DNA of 64,000 bases. Origin: Allomyces arbusculus. Lineage: Eukaryota > Blastocladiomycota > Blastocladiomycetes > Blastocladiales > Blastocladiaceae. The DNA is taken from NCBI GenBank assembly GCA_027604705.1, contig JADHYV010000021.1, positions 124,001 through 188,000 on the forward strand, in the 5' to 3' direction. The notes beneath the pieces were generated by a model. It was not told where the DNA came from, made no database searches, and saw only the letters and a program-made list of their open reading frames with translations. Each line of letters starts with the position of its first letter. Positions within the stretch are counted from its first letter, which is position 1. Position numbers and translations under genes: made by a program. Below, in pieces: positions 1-14,055 of the stretch.

Positions 1-11
1 CCCACACGACG

Positions 12-1220
12 ATGTGCACCGCCGTCGCCCCCGCCAGTTTGCCGGGTGATGACCCCTTTGCTCACGTTCAAGCAGCTGTTGGAGCCCGTCGTCGCTCGAC
101 GTTTCAAGCTCCTCGACCCAGCAAGCGCGCGCGCGCTTGGCCGTACCGACCATACGACCTTCTCCACCCTCCAGTCTCCATGGCTGCACCTCCTGCTCAC
201 CTAGGCGGCGTTCCTGTCGAGCGACTATGTCAAACTCAAGCGGCTCCGCATGGCGCCCGGGTTCCCATTCCTTTGCAACATGAACGTGGCGCATCAGTTA
301 CTAGTCATGGCTATCGAGCACAAAAATGCCAGCCTGCTCGACGAACTCTACGCAGCACCAACCACGGCAATTTGATGCGTACCAGGTGTGGCGTTTGCTT
401 CTTGCGCTCGTGAGCATGGACCTGACTGCGCCGCATCGCTCGCGTATGGTTCTGTCGGTGCTCAAGAGTGCCGTCTCGACCGCAATCGACTGGCGCAGCG
501 TCTTGATGCACCCGGTCGTGGCGATGCTCAACGAAACCGTGCAGCCGATACTGGCTCGGCCCGGTGGCGGTGCCGAAGGTCGAGATGGTGCATTGGCTGA
601 ACGAGTCTGCCGCGGTCGCGCCGGACGCGCTCTCGATGCTGTCCCAGGGATTCCAGTGGATGCACAAGTACTCGAGCCACGATGGGATCGCTGTCGCGCG
701 CGCGGTCTTGGCTTTGCCGCGGTCCAACTGGACACTTGACCAAGCAGTCCGTGTACCGCAAGAGTGTGCCGAAGTGGAGGTGATTGAGCAGGTGGTCCCG
801 CACTCGGCCGTCCAGCAGCTTCTCGCCACGGACGCGAGTCGGATCTTGGCGGTCGCGCGTGTTTGAGAGCAAGGAAATTATGAATGTGTTGCGTACGGCG
901 CACCCGGCGGTGCAAGCGGTCGAGGACGAGTTGGCGACGAACCCAAGCGCGGATGCTGCGTGGTGTCATCAGGAACGGCGGTTGGTGGGGGTCTCGGAGC
1001 AAATGGTACTGAACCCGTCCGTTCGGCGGCTTCTTGCGGCGCACGCGAGCCGGATCCTCGCTGTCGTGCGCGTGTTTGGGCGCGAGCGTGTCGTGGCCGT
1101 ATTGTGCGCCGCGCATCCGGCAATGCAGGCGGTGGAAGATTTGCAATCGACAAACCGCGCGGGCATGCGACCCTGTGTCGCCAGGAGCAGTGGTGTGTCG
1201 CCGCAGCTTACGCAATGACA
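12..1220 (+). pseudogene. Eroded gene with an internal 71-residue repeat, family not recognised
   Basis: Coding-like sequence continues through three frames with no GT..AG intron to join them. About 274-370 reads NVAHQLLVMAIEHKNASLLDEL; about 370-560 reads QFDAYQVWRLLLALV and on; 564-866 reads HWLNESAAVAPDALSML and on; 859-1150 continues in a third frame. Two copies of a unit starting EQVVPHS (786) and EQMVLNP (997) are 211 bp apart. An in-frame unit would be 213 bp (71 aa), so the first copy lacks 2 bp and a stop (TGA, 864-866) results. The helical, Leu/Ala-rich pattern recalls ankyrin-like repeat families of zoosporic fungi, but no diagnostic motif was found. It could be a pseudogene or a low-quality stretch; the left end is cut by the window. 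Confidence 0.45.
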
Positions 1221-2209
1221 TATTTCCGGGCGGCATGACCGTTTCGTGCTGCCTTAAAAAATTGTGACGGTGTATTGTGAGTTGTAGAATATGATAGATT
1301 GCTGCCTTCCGCATCATTGATTCGGGCATGTTAAATTGACGGCTGACGCCTGCAAACTATGGGACATCGCAACCCGATTATAGCATGCTTTCAATTACAT
1401 CTAGCATTTCGTCCTTGCGAGATCAGGCGGTGTAGAGTGTTATTGCCATAGTTCTCCATATTTATACGCGTTTGGGCAGCCTTGGAAAGCTTTGGTATGC
1501 TGATGCACTGTGTCAGAATGGGCTGGCCGACTCGGGTAAGTGTTCGCCAATTGTCTCTACTATCGTGAATCAATCCTATCATCATTAGCATCATTCCGAG
1601 ATCTTCTACTTGCGCGTGACCGGGCCAAAGGCACGAGTTTTCAGAAGCGAAGCTTACCGACCGCGCAGGGCGCGGGGACGGCGTGTATCTATCACAAACG
1701 AACAAGAGGAACCAGAACAACCCCGACAACAACCACGGTGCGCGGTCCATCGTGCTCCGACCCGGCGGGCAGGACGCGGCCACATCCTTGATGGATCCCA
1801 ACAGCGGCCAGCACGGTGGGCTGTGCGGTCCAAGAACGTGTTCGTGCGGCACTCCTTCCACTCGCGCATGCTCATAAAGCCATAGAGTAGATGCCTGAAT
1901 GCATCACGCGCAACAAGGAATAATGGTCCCTTGGCTTATCGATTTCGGGCTTCGGAGAATCAGAGCAGGAGATGCAGCATTCCACAATCTGGCAGTGTGA
2001 CGTGGACGCGTCGTTTGACCAGTATCAACAAACCAAAACGTTGCCGCCGTGTTGCCGCGGGGCTCGTTGTAAGTGCAATATCGGCAAACAGCTGCTAGCA
2101 TTGCATCAACAGCATCACCAGCAAACCAACGCCCAATAAGCTGCAACTTGCTGCACCAAGTCTCGACCCGCAGCTGTCCCGAATCTACCAATTTATCCGC
2201 AAGCCCAAG
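1221..2209. other. Intergenic, no supported gene
   Basis: Less GC-rich than the surrounding genes at 1240-1600. An ORF on the minus strand (1861-1391) has a short hydrophobic run (LFWFLLFV) and shares the 17-base word acgaacaagaggaacca (near 1696) with sequence near 46485, but no family or start is recognisable. The last 100 bp should hold the 5' leader of the COA1-like gene. Confidence 0.4.
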
Positions 2210-2964
2210 ATGTTTGCCCGTCGCGCGCTTCCGCAAGCAAGGCCGCTTCTCGGCAATGGCTCCGTCGCGACCAGCGCTCGTCCGGCCGCCAGGACAGCGG
2301 TGATCCGTTCGGCGCCGCGCCCGAGCATGCTGACTACGCCGGCAGCACGCCGCTCGCTCGCCACGTCGGCATCGTCGGCGGCAGCGCGGCAAGAGTCCAT
2401 GTTCACGGCGCGCAACGGCCTGTTTCTGACGGCGTTCACGGCGACCATGGCGGGCATGACGGCCTACTTTTTGAACTTGCAGCGGCGCAAGAACCGTGCG
2501 TGTCTCGTTTGACCGTGTCACAGCCGCGAGCGGAGGATGCTCACGCGACCTCGAGAGCCCTTGTAGTGGTCATGGACGCGCTCATGTTCCAGATCCGCAC
2601 TAACCCGACGCTGCGCGCCGAGCTGGGCGATAACATCGACTTGGCGGGGTGGGGTTGGATCTCGGGCGAGATCAACCAAATGAAGGGCCTCGTCGACATT
2701 GCGTTTGACGTGACGGGCTCGACAGGTACGTCTTTTCTTCCTCTCGACGCAAAGTTGCGTGTACGCAAACGGCCGTGAAGCTGACTTGACGGAATCAAAC
2801 ACAAAACAGGCAAGGTCGCCAAGGTCGAGGTCAAGATGCAGCGGTTCCCGCACGACCCGCTCAAGTGGCAGACGGTCGACTACTTTGTCAGCACCAAGGA
2901 CAAGTCGTGGAACGGCTACGTCGACGACGATGACGGCCAGCTCGTGCTCAAGGGCGGCCTGTAG
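2210..2964 (+). CDS. COA1: Cytochrome c oxidase assembly factor 1-like protein (COA1/Tim21 superfamily)
   Basis: Three exons, 2210-2495, 2567-2725 and 2810-2964, close in frame to 199 aa. The N-terminus is Arg/Ala/Ser-rich with no acidic residues (MFARRALPQARPLLG), as expected for a mitochondrial presequence, followed by one membrane segment near residues 70-90 (GLFLTAFTATMAGMTAYFL). The intermembrane-space part shows the family pattern: LGDNIDL, a Gly-rich turn (GWGWISGEINQMKG), then the strand FDVTGSTGKVAKVEVKM and a closing WQTVDYFVSTK. Known role of the family: early maturation of Cox1 in complex IV assembly at the inner membrane. Introns of 71 and 84 bp use GTGCGT and GTACGT donors. Tim21, the structural relative, is the main alternative; the short loop and size fit COA1 better. 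Confidence 0.72.
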
Positions 2965-3356
2965 GCTCCTTCCTCGCTTTGCTTGGGCCGTCGAGTGTGG
3001 CTCGCCGCGCTGCACTGCCGCGCGGGGCCAAGTCGAACTGTCCCCAATTCCGCTTGTAATAGCATAGTATAATTAGCGTTGATGCTGGGAAGAACCGAGA
3101 GTAGAGTGGCTTTGCGGTTCTTGCGACTGCGATCGATGCACGAGCTTTCATTTGCAACCGTGCCATGGCTGCAATGGGTCGCGGCCCATGTCAACTGCCC
3201 GACGCACGTCGATCCCGGCCCGACGTCAAACCCACCCTGCTGGCGTTTTTCCTTGCCCATACTTGTCGCAATCGCCCAGCAGCGGCCTGTAATTGCCTTT
3301 GCCGTCGCTTTCGTGCCAATTTCTTGACCACGCACCGACTGTACCAACTTGTCCTG
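2965..3356. other. Intergenic, 3' and 5' flanks only
   Basis: About 390 bp between two plus-strand genes. I see no ORF with family similarity, no RNA gene and no repeat. It should contain the 3' UTR of the COA1-like gene and the promoter of the secreted protein gene. Confidence 0.5.
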
Positions 3357-4464
3357 ATGCCGAACTCGCAAGCCAAGCGGACTCCGACTTCGCGCGCCTG
3401 GCGCCCGTTCGTTACTCTGGCCACTCTCGCAGCAGTCGTTTTTCTGCTGGCCGGACACTCTGCTCGCGTTGTGGCTGCGCCGCCTCCTGCAGTGCCGCCC
3501 CAAGCAAACGGGGTCGCTGCCCTTGCCGAGAAACTCGCGTCGCGCTACCTGCCGGCCACGGCCGCAAGCCAGCAGCCTGTCGATGATGAGCCTATTGCCA
3601 CGATGACCCGGCCGCTACTCGCGGCGGTACCGACCGCGTCTCCCACAGTTGGCACGTTTTCTTCATCGTTCCTGTTTCCAGCCCAATGAGCACGACACTG
3701 ACACCCGGTGCGCCTGTAGTCAACAAGTTTGCCGATGCCGTCGCCAACGACGCGTCGTCGGCGTGCATGGCCGCGCGCGATGAAGTCAGCCAGTGCTCGG
3801 AGCTGGCCAAGTGCTTTGGGTCTGCAACCGAACTATTCTACGCGTCGACGGCGCAAGTGTGTGCATCGACGACGTGCCGCGATGCGACTATTCGCGCGGC
3901 CAAGCAGCTCTCGGACGCGTGCGAGCAGACGCTGCCCGACGAGCCCGGGTTCGCGCGTGGCGCCGTGTACTGGGTGCGAGCTGGATTGCTTTCGTGAGTG
4001 GATCGCAGCCATGAAACTGACGGTCCTGCTGCTTTCACAGAGCTGGTCGACACCGACGCTCGGGCAAGCCGCGTGCTCGGTGGTCACGACCTCGGCAGGG
4101 ACGCAGTCGTACGTCCTCGATGTCGTCACGGCACAATACATGGCCTGGGACCAGGCCCGGATGGCGGCTACGTTAGATCGTCATGGTGCGTCCCCACCGT
4201 CTCGCGCGTATCTTCCTTCGCCGTGCCGCCCTAACTGAATTTGCCGTCTCGATTCCAGCCTCGACCAACTGGCTCAACGACCTAGACGCGGCCAAGCGCC
4301 GGCGGTTGGTCGACCAGCAGTGCACGCCCGCGACGCGCCAATTCTGGCAACACGTTGACCGTCCGGGCACGCAGCCGACTCTCTACCTGGCGACGATCCC
4401 GCAGCCCACAGCCTACCTCGAGGGGTTGCGTGCGCTGTGCGGTCCTGCGTTCTTTGACGCGTAA
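3357..4464 (+). CDS. Secreted Cys-containing protein, function unknown
   Basis: The first exon encodes a basic N-region and a hydrophobic core (PFVTLATLAAVVFLLAG, about residues 17-33) followed by VVAAPPP, a plausible signal peptide. Later exons 3682-3973, 4041-4185 and 4259-4464 join in phase and end PAFFDA-stop. The first donor is uncertain; GTCTCC at 3638 (44-bp intron to 3681) is the one that keeps frame. The mature part is Ala-rich with cysteines in pairs (MAARDEVSQCSELAKCF, CASTTC, QQCTPATRQFW). I recognise no domain. A role outside the cell or in the wall is inferred from the signal peptide and cysteines only. Confidence 0.6.
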
Positions 4465-4493
4465 AGTCAAGCATAAGTGGCGAATGTGGACGG

Positions 4494-4526
4494 AGGGAGG
4501 GAGGGAGGGAGGGAGGGAGGGGAGGC
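4494..4526 (+). repeat. (GGGA)n microsatellite
   Basis: About eight tandem GGGA units lie just downstream of the secreted-protein stop codon. Such purine runs are common slippage tracts. The rest of the interval 4465-4902 holds no supported gene; it contains the promoter of the eS1 gene, AT-richer around 4615-4640 and with a pyrimidine-rich stretch right before the ATG. Confidence 0.8.
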
Positions 4527-4902
4527 GAAGGGGAGACTGGGCTCACATGGCAACCAGGGGGCAAAGAGGGAGGTCCGGACTGGGTGGATGGACTGGACGC
4601 GACACTGTCTCCGTTTTATTATTCATTAATTTCATTACATCTCCATTTGCCCTCCATCTCGGATCCGCGCTCGTCGCGTGCGTAGGCGCGATGCGAGCAC
4701 AGACCGTGGTCGAAAGGACAGATGAACAGCAAGAAAATGTCAAGGGCAAAGTCAACAAACCTAACCCGCATAACCTCATCACGACGACCAAATCACAGTC
4801 ACATGATTTAGCCGTCACAACCATTACAACTTGATCTGATCTTCTGCCAGCCCTGGCCACTCTTGTTGACCCTTCTCTCACCTCATCGACGGAACTATCA
4901 CA

Positions 4903-6390
4903 ATGGCCGTCGGCAAGAACAAGCGTCTCTCGAAGGGCAAGAAGGTCCGCACCGAATCGCTGCAGGAAACGACCGAAAGCCGGCCACCATGCCGCCACGC
5001 TGCTCCATCGCCACGAAATTCGAAGCCACCACGCGCGCGGCCACTGTCGCTGCGCTTGCGCCGGCCCACCAACCGACCGACCGAATACCACCATGGCGGC
5101 CCTCATTCGGCCCCCCGAACCGACTGCAAGCGCTCCAGGCGCCGTGCTGAATCGCTCGTCGTCGCTGCGGTGGTGAACTTGCGGTCGTGGTGGCCACTTT
5201 CGTGGCGAGGAGCGGCGTGGTCACGCTCGTCCATCCGTTGCTGAATAGGCCACTCACGTCGCCACTTTGGCCAATTCTCTAGGGTCTCAAGAAGAAGATG
5301 TACGCTCGCACTCGGTCCCAACACGAACGGCCAAATGACCAGCCTTGATTTCGTCCATTCATCGTCGTGTGCTTGCGCACGGCGAAAATGGGCTTGTCTT
5401 GGCACTCCGCATGGAAATGGTCTTTGCCCCTTCGGCTCCGTTGGTTGACCACGGTTTGCTCACTCTGGCGACCGTTACAACGCTCTCTAGCGTCGACCCC
5501 TTCTCGCGCAAGGAGTGGTACGACATCAAGGCCCCGACGATCTTCGCCGTCCGCAATGTCGGCAAGACGCTCGTCAACCGCACGCAGGGTCTGAGTACGG
5601 ATCACGCTCTCTTTTTCTTGTTTCGCGGCGTTTTTCTTGCCGCGATTGGGCTAGTTCTGCTCTTTCGCTCTCCGATCGATCTCGCGCCCAAAATCTGGTC
5701 GCAGTTACTTGCCTGTTGCGAGCGCATGGCCAACTTGCCGCTGACCATGTCGTTTGGTCCTCAACGTTTTGAACAGAGAACGCCTCGGACGCGCTCAAGG
5801 GCCGTGTCTTCGACATCTCGCTCGCTGACCTCAACACCGAGGCCGAGGAGCAGGCGTTCCGCAAGATCCAGCTTCGTTGCGACGAGGTTGCCGGGCGCAA
5901 CCTGCTGACCAACTTCCACGGCATGTCGATGACCTCGGACAAGCTCCGCTCGCTCGTCAAGAAGTGGCAGTCGACGATTGAGGCGCACATGGACGTCAAG
6001 ACGACCGACGGCTACCTGCTCCGTGTTTTCGTGATTGGCTTCACGAAGCGCGCCCAGGGCCAGGTCAAGAAGACGTCGTACGCGCAGTCGGCACAGATTC
6101 GCCAGATCCGCAAGAAGATGTTCGACATCATCTCGCGCGAGGCGACGACGGTCGACCTCAAGGACCTCGTCAAGAAGTTTGTGGCCGAGACGATTGGCCT
6201 CGCCATCCAGAAGGCGTGCGTCAACATCTACCCGCTGCAGAACGTCCTTGTCCGCAAGGTCAAGATCCTCAAGCAGCCTAAGCTCGATGTCGGCAAGCTG
6301 CTCGAGCTGCACGCTGGTGAGACCACGACCGGTGGCTCCGCCAAGGTTGGCTCGGACTTTGTTGAGCCGGAGGTCCTCGAGTCGGTCTAA
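4903..6390 (+). CDS. RPS1: 40S ribosomal protein eS1 (S3Ae)
   Basis: Structural protein of the small ribosomal subunit. Four exons, 4903-4944, 5283-5299 (only 17 nt), 5491-5594 and 5777-6390, give 258 aa, the usual length. The start [14 protein letters not shown] joins GLKKK across the long first intron (338 bp), then [41 protein letters not shown] and [13 protein letters not shown], all characteristic of eS1. The C-terminal half is one uninterrupted exon ending VEPEVLESV. The long, early introns are typical of fungal ribosomal protein genes and may carry regulatory sequence. The flanking ATG context CACAATGGCC is a good initiation site. I am confident of the identity; exon 2 is set by phase and the conserved GLKKK(I/M)VDPF junction. 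Confidence 0.95.
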
Positions 6391-7064
6391 GCCGTCGTGT
6401 GACGTTGGTTTTTTGAGAAGGAGTGCGGCGCGTTGTGAAATCCAGATGCTGCCCTTCGTCTCGTCTGTCTGTCGTTGCGCTTTGTGAGATCCGGTGAGAT
6501 GCATTGAGTCAGGCCGCTGCGTTCGAGAGCGTGAGTCGCTCTCGGTGCGCGTTTGTTTTTCGTGTCTGGCAGCTGATTTCAGGGCGCGCCTTGTCAGATC
6601 ACATTCATATCACAACCAATCAATCAAAGTGAATCTCGTAGACATCATAACCGCAAAGTAACCGCAACCACAGATGCCGCCCAACTGCTCCAGCGAGCGG
6701 TTGCACGTGGTCGTCGTCTTGAGAAGGGGTCGACGCGGCTGGGCGCGCGGTTGGGCGAGCTGGCCGTGCAACATTTGAGCAATCAGGGCAGCGCGCCTCA
6801 AACGACCTCGTGAACAAAGACCTGGCCCCCGGTTTATGCAAGACACCGCCTTTCAAAGTCCTTGTCGGATTTACCCTGAGCTCCCTGAGCTCCCTGGGCT
6901 CAAATGGCGTTCCGCAGCAGCGCATCGCCGAGGCGAACCCCGTGCGCGCCGATGGTGGATGCCGCCTCGCCAACATTTTTTGTGTTATATAGCTGGTATC
7001 CCGTGGAACCGGTCGCCAACGAAGTCCCACCTGCCAACAATCTGGTGAACATCAATCGTCAACC
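6391..7064. other. Intergenic; right part is the upstream arm of a tandem duplication
   Basis: No supported gene. From about 6880 the sequence resembles the region 8340-8530: both carry a GGCG(T/C)TCCGCAGCA word, a CGCCGCCTCGCC word and a conserved GCCAACGAAGTCCC shortly before the ATG. This is the promoter arm of the first copy of the duplicated EF-hand gene. Confidence 0.55.
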
Positions 7065-7594
7065 ATGTCCGACACGACCACGACCGCGACCGCGGCCCCA
7101 ACAGCCAACCCGATGGCCCCGACTATGATATCAACCCGCGGTACCGCGACGCGATCGCTGCCGTTTTTGCCGTTCTCGACAGCGACAAGGACGGGTACTT
7201 GACCCGCACCAACCTGGCGGCCGAGGCCGGGTCGAAGTCGGGCCAGAGCGCGATGTTCCGCTCCGAGCCACTTTTGCGCGAAATCTACCAGCTCACGGGG
7301 ACCCAGTACCGCGACTCTGACTTGGCGATCAATCTTGACGCATACCTGAACCTGTTGGCCATCACGGCACAGGTCGAGCCCGAATCGGCGTGGGGTGATT
7401 TGCGTCGTATGCGTGGGCGCAACGTGCTTGGGGCCGAGGTGCTCCAGAAGCTGAAGCGCACCGACATGCCGTCTGGCGAGTTGCGCACCCCACGCGCACA
7501 GCTCGTGCGCACCAACCTCGACCGCCTCAACAACACGTTGATTGCCGCGGCAGCTCAATCCAAGCGGTCGCGTGGGTGCTGCGGGTTTTGGTGA
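7065..7594 (+). pseudogene. EF-hand protein, first tandem copy, frameshifted
   Basis: Paralogue of the gene at 8529. The ATG at 7065 reads MSDTTTTATAAPTANP and then leaves frame; the rest of the protein (DGPDYDINPRYRDAIAA onward, stop 7592-7594) is in a different frame, with no GT..AG pair in between to reconcile them. One base appears to be missing around 7110-7116. Downstream the protein matches its partner closely (INPRYRDA, ESAWGDLRR, LKRTDMPSG, KRSRGCCGFW). The EF-hand loop is DSDKDGYLTRTN: position 12, normally Glu, is Asn, so calc­ium binding would be weak even if expressed. Either a young pseudogene or a base-call error; resequencing would tell. Translation from an in-frame start downstream of the shift is the other possibility. 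Confidence 0.6.
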
Positions 7595-8528
7595 CCTGGC
7601 GTTGCTAAAGTACTTATTCTTGCAGATGGGTTGATTCGCGGTGGGCTCGCGATGGTTGTTGACATCCTTTTCCTGACCCAGCACAAGGCCGACGGGTCGT
7701 CGCCCAAGTGCACTGTGTCCTAAAGCGCGCAATGGCCGACCACGCCTCGAAACCCCTGCAACCGCAAGAGGAGACGTGTCGCTCGACAAATTTAATTGTT
7801 TTTTCATGTTCCTCACCCATTATTGTCTCAAATGTTTTTCGTGTTCAACGCTAGAACTGGACTTGGCTGTTGCGGTTGTCGCTCTTCTGCCGATTGTCCT
7901 TGCTCAAATATCCGAATCGTATTTGTTGCCAATAAATCGGAAAGTATCGAACCGCTTGCGGCTGCGGTTGTTGGCCGGCCTTGCGCAGTCCTGTTCCTGT
8001 TCTTGGCACTTGGCGTGGTACAAGCAAATGGGTGCGTGTGCCCCTGGCAGATCATGGTTCCATCACCAGATCCCAACCATGCCCACCTGATCGACATCAC
8101 AGCCGTCAAACACGGTCAACCTGTTGCGTGAGCGCTACAAATAGATACCAACGGACGCCGCTCAACAGCGCCAGCGCGAGCTCGTTCATAAATGGTGTCT
8201 TGCTACGTGCGCGCCGCCATGGTGACAGGCGACAGGCGACAGGCTGGACGCGACAGGCCACGGCTGGACGAGCAGGTCGGGCGACGTGAAGCACACCTTG
8301 TGAACAAAAGCTGTTATGCACGACACAGAAAGTCTTGGCCGGTTTGCTTGCCCCCGCACTCCCTGGGCACTCCAACGGCGCTCCGCAGCAACGCCACACC
8401 TGAATGGCGTCCGATGGCGTCGACCATAGCGCGCGCCGCCTCGCCAGCGTGGAGCTCTTATAGGGCGTGTATCCCCTGTTGGTGGACGCCAACGAAGTCC
8501 CGCCAGCAAACTGTTGCATGCTTTGACC
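7595..8528. other. Spacer between the two EF-hand copies
   Basis: Holds the 3' flank of copy one and the promoter arm of copy two. The 3' flank (about 7595-7960) matches the 3' flank of copy two (about 9111-9420) in scattered blocks: a GGTGG-rich block with a GGTTGTTGACAT word, a stretch ATTG(T/C)TTTTC(A/G)TGTT, and GTCGCTCTT near 7880 and 9358. No independent gene is supported. Confidence 0.55.
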
Positions 8529-9110
8529 ATGACCGACACCACCACCACCACCGTCGACCCCACGGCCCAGGATACCAACCCAGAAGCCTCGCCGACGTCG
8601 TTCCTCGGCCCCGATTACGAGCTCAACCCGCGCTATCATGACGCGCTCGCTGCCTATTTCACGTTCATCGACGTGGACAAAGACGGGTACCTGTCGCCCG
8701 GCGAACTGGTCGCTGAGACAAACAAGCCGAACGACATCACCCTCTTCAGCCTGCCCTACCTCCAGCAGTCACCCGCCCTCCTAAATAAATTCTACGAGGC
8801 CGCCAACATCGAGTTCCGGGAGAGCGACTCGGCCATTGGACTCGATGCGTACATCAAGCTGTGGGTTGTGTCAGCTCAGATCGACCCGGAATCGGCGTGG
8901 CAAGATGTGCTTCGCGCGCAAGAGCGGTCCGCACCTAAGACGGGGGCCCTGAAAAAGTTGACGCGTAAGGACTTGCCGTCCGGTACTGTGCCGTTGACTC
9001 CACACGCCGCGGTCGTGCGCAAGACCCTCGACGAGATCAATGATGAGGTCGCGAAAGCGCTTCTAAAGGCGCAGGCCAAGCGGTCCCGTTGGTGGCGCAA
9101 GTTCTGGTGA
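8529..9110 (+). CDS. Single-EF-hand acidic protein, second tandem copy
   Basis: Intronless ORF of 193 aa starting MTDTTTTTVDPTAQD. A Thr-rich leader is followed by DYELNPRYHDALAAYFTFI and a canonical EF-hand loop DVDKDGYLSPGE (Asp at 1, 3 and 5, Gly at 6, hydrophobic at 8, Glu at 12), about residues 51-62. No second complete loop is visible; a later acidic helix pair (ESDSAIGLDAYIKLW) may be a degenerate partner. The C-terminus is basic and Trp-rich (KRSRWWRKFW), which could serve membrane or partner binding. Function unknown. The ATG is chosen over upstream non-ATG codons in the same frame. It is the intact member of the tandem pair. Confidence 0.75.
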   Translation: MTDTTTTTVDPTAQDTNPEASPTSFLGPDYELNPRYHDALAAYFTFIDVDKDGYLSPGELVAETNKPNDITLFSLPYLQQSPALLNKFYEAANIEFRESDSAIGLDAYIKLWVVSAQIDPESAWQDVLRAQERSAPKTGALKKLTRKDLPSGTVPLTPHAAVVRKTLDEINDEVAKALLKAQAKRSRWWRKFW

Positions 9111-9787
9111 TTTGACGTTGTCAAAGTACGTACGCACCTCGCGGGTGGGTTGATGGCGCGGTGGTTGTTGACATGTATTCCTTACCCAGCCCCCGCCAAG
9201 ATCTTCGCATCGCTGCCCAAACGCGCCGTGTCTGAAAGAGCCAAAACGCCGGTCACGTCGACGCGCTTGATTGCTTTTCGTGTTTCTCCACCCATTTTGT
9301 TTGTCTCGATTTTGCGTGTTTTCCACCTACCTAGAATTGGAAAAGGCTGTTGAAATTGTCGCTCTTTGCCGTTTGCCCTTGCTCCAAGATCCGAGTCGTT
9401 TTTTAATGCCAAATACATCCAACCTGCTGAATTGATACTATCTGAACGCCCAGTCAAGGCGGTATGCACCTTTTCTTTTCCCGGACGTCAACGCGACAAT
9501 CAATCCAGAGAGTCGTTCGACTGAACGTCAACCCGTGTTACATTGAAGAGTATCGCAAATCCACGCCTCTCCACCCGGCATTTCCCTCAAGAGTCCCCCC
9601 TAGTTCATCCACGGACTGCATGCGCGGCGCCCTTCCGCAAGGAACGTCCCGCCCCATCACGTTCCACGCGCCGGGTCGGCCGGCACCGTTGCTCGGAGGA
9701 ACACCTCAACGCCGTAGTGATCTAAACGTCAAGGAAACCAGAAGGTCAGCACGTTCCAGTGATCGGCGCAAACGAAGGACCAAAGTG
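9111..9787. other. Intergenic, duplicated 3' flank then unique sequence
   Basis: 9111-9430 is the downstream arm of the tandem duplication. From about 9430 to 9787 the sequence is unique and lies at the 3' end of the minus-strand kinase gene. The long plus-strand ORF that starts here (9464-10777) is antisense to that gene and is not supported. Confidence 0.5.
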
Positions 9788-12608
<2,821 letters not shown>

Positions 12609-14055
12609 CGTGGACGGGTGGAGAGAGTCGGGGACGGGCAAGCGAGCGAGGGACAAGTGAACGCGCCGGGCCTGCAGCGACGTTTCTCTCGGCAACACCG
12701 TCGGTCGTGATCGAGCGTGAATTACGTGACGAGGTACTCCAGGCTGAGGAGCGGAAAGATATGGTCGGGTTGGGCCGTGGTTGGCGGGAAATGGCAGGGG
12801 AGGGGGAAACGGGGGTCGGGAAGCGCACAGCAGCGGCTCCAACCACAAGAGCAACACCAAAGGTAGTGCTTGATGGGGCTCGGCGTGTCAAAAAGAGACC
12901 GGCGAACGGGGGCACGAAGAGGGCTCGAGCAAAGTGCAGCGAGTGTCGGCGGCCAGCGCGTGATCAGAGTGTCGAGAGTGGGGGCAGCCACGCGCACGGA
13001 TGGGAGGATGGGCCGGTAAGAGACGGAGTGCGAGCGCCGTTGCCGTACGGGAAGAGCGAGGCGAAAGGAGGAAAGGGCTGGACAGCGGGCGATGCCAGGG
13101 ACGACAGCGAACAGCGGCACGACGGACGTTGTGTGCTGAAGCTGCACCAGAGTCAAAGCGCTTGATATACTACACGTGACCGCGTCTACTGTGATTTCCC
13201 ACTCGATCAACGGCTTGGGCCGCTGTTCTCGCTGGCCAGCCGGGAACTCGGCGCCGCAGCCGAACAACAGGTCGCCCGTGGGTGAGAACGCCTTCAGCGT
13301 GCGCGAATCCCGCATCGCCATTCTTCGGGAGCTTCTCGACCGCTCGGGGCCTCACAACATGGTGCAGTTGGAGTTTCCATGATTATCTCGAGTCGCGACC
13401 ATGGCAGCACTGGCAACGCCGTTCGCTCTGAACTGGCCTTTCGATACCTTGCAGCCATCTTGCCACATGGCGCGCGCTCTTCGCCGATGTGGCTGGTATC
13501 GCAGCGCGGGGAGCGCCAGCGCGCGGCGCCTCAAGCTCGTCTCCCACAGGCGCTGGCCAGTGCGCTGGCAGCGCGGGCTCGACAACATGGGCCCTCTCTT
13601 ACACGAGCAGCGCTGAACATCGCGACCGATGCGCGCTTAAGCGGGCGTGAACGCCGGTTCTGTGAAAATCTCTCTTCGTCTTCCCCGCACGCGATGATGA
13701 TGGTGATGAGGCTGCACACAACGGGTGACTCTGCCGCGGCTCGGCCCGCCGCGCGCTGATTGGCTGAAGAAGAATTGGTCTGCTGTTGCCATTATGCACA
13801 GCGCCACGTTGTATGCCCTGCCATACGCCCGACCGGCGCGCTGATCCTCGTGCCGCTGTCTGTCTTGTCGTTGTGCCGGCAGACGGTTGTGAGTCGCGTC
13901 GCGCTCCGACCCGACCACCTCCACGTCACGACACCGGCGCGCACGATGAGCGGGTCCAGGGACCGCGCCGCGGAGGTGGAGGCGATAAATAGCGGCCTGC
14001 CCCCGCCCGTGGTTGCTCAGCAACCTCACGCAGGATTTTTCCACCCATTTCCAGC
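12609..14055. other. Divergent intergenic region between kinase and aminotransferase genes
   Basis: About 1.4 kb between a minus- and a plus-strand start codon. Several overlapping GC-rich ORFs exist on both strands but none has family similarity or consistent third-position bias. It probably holds both promoters; a CTGATTGGCTG word at 13757 contains a CCAAT-box-like ATTGG. Confidence 0.45.

Noticed and set aside
7771-7789. 19-base word gagacgtgtcgctcgacaa shared with 18481-18499 as a regulatory element
   Set aside because: Only two copies, flanks do not align, and neither sits at a fixed distance from a start codon; too little to support a site.
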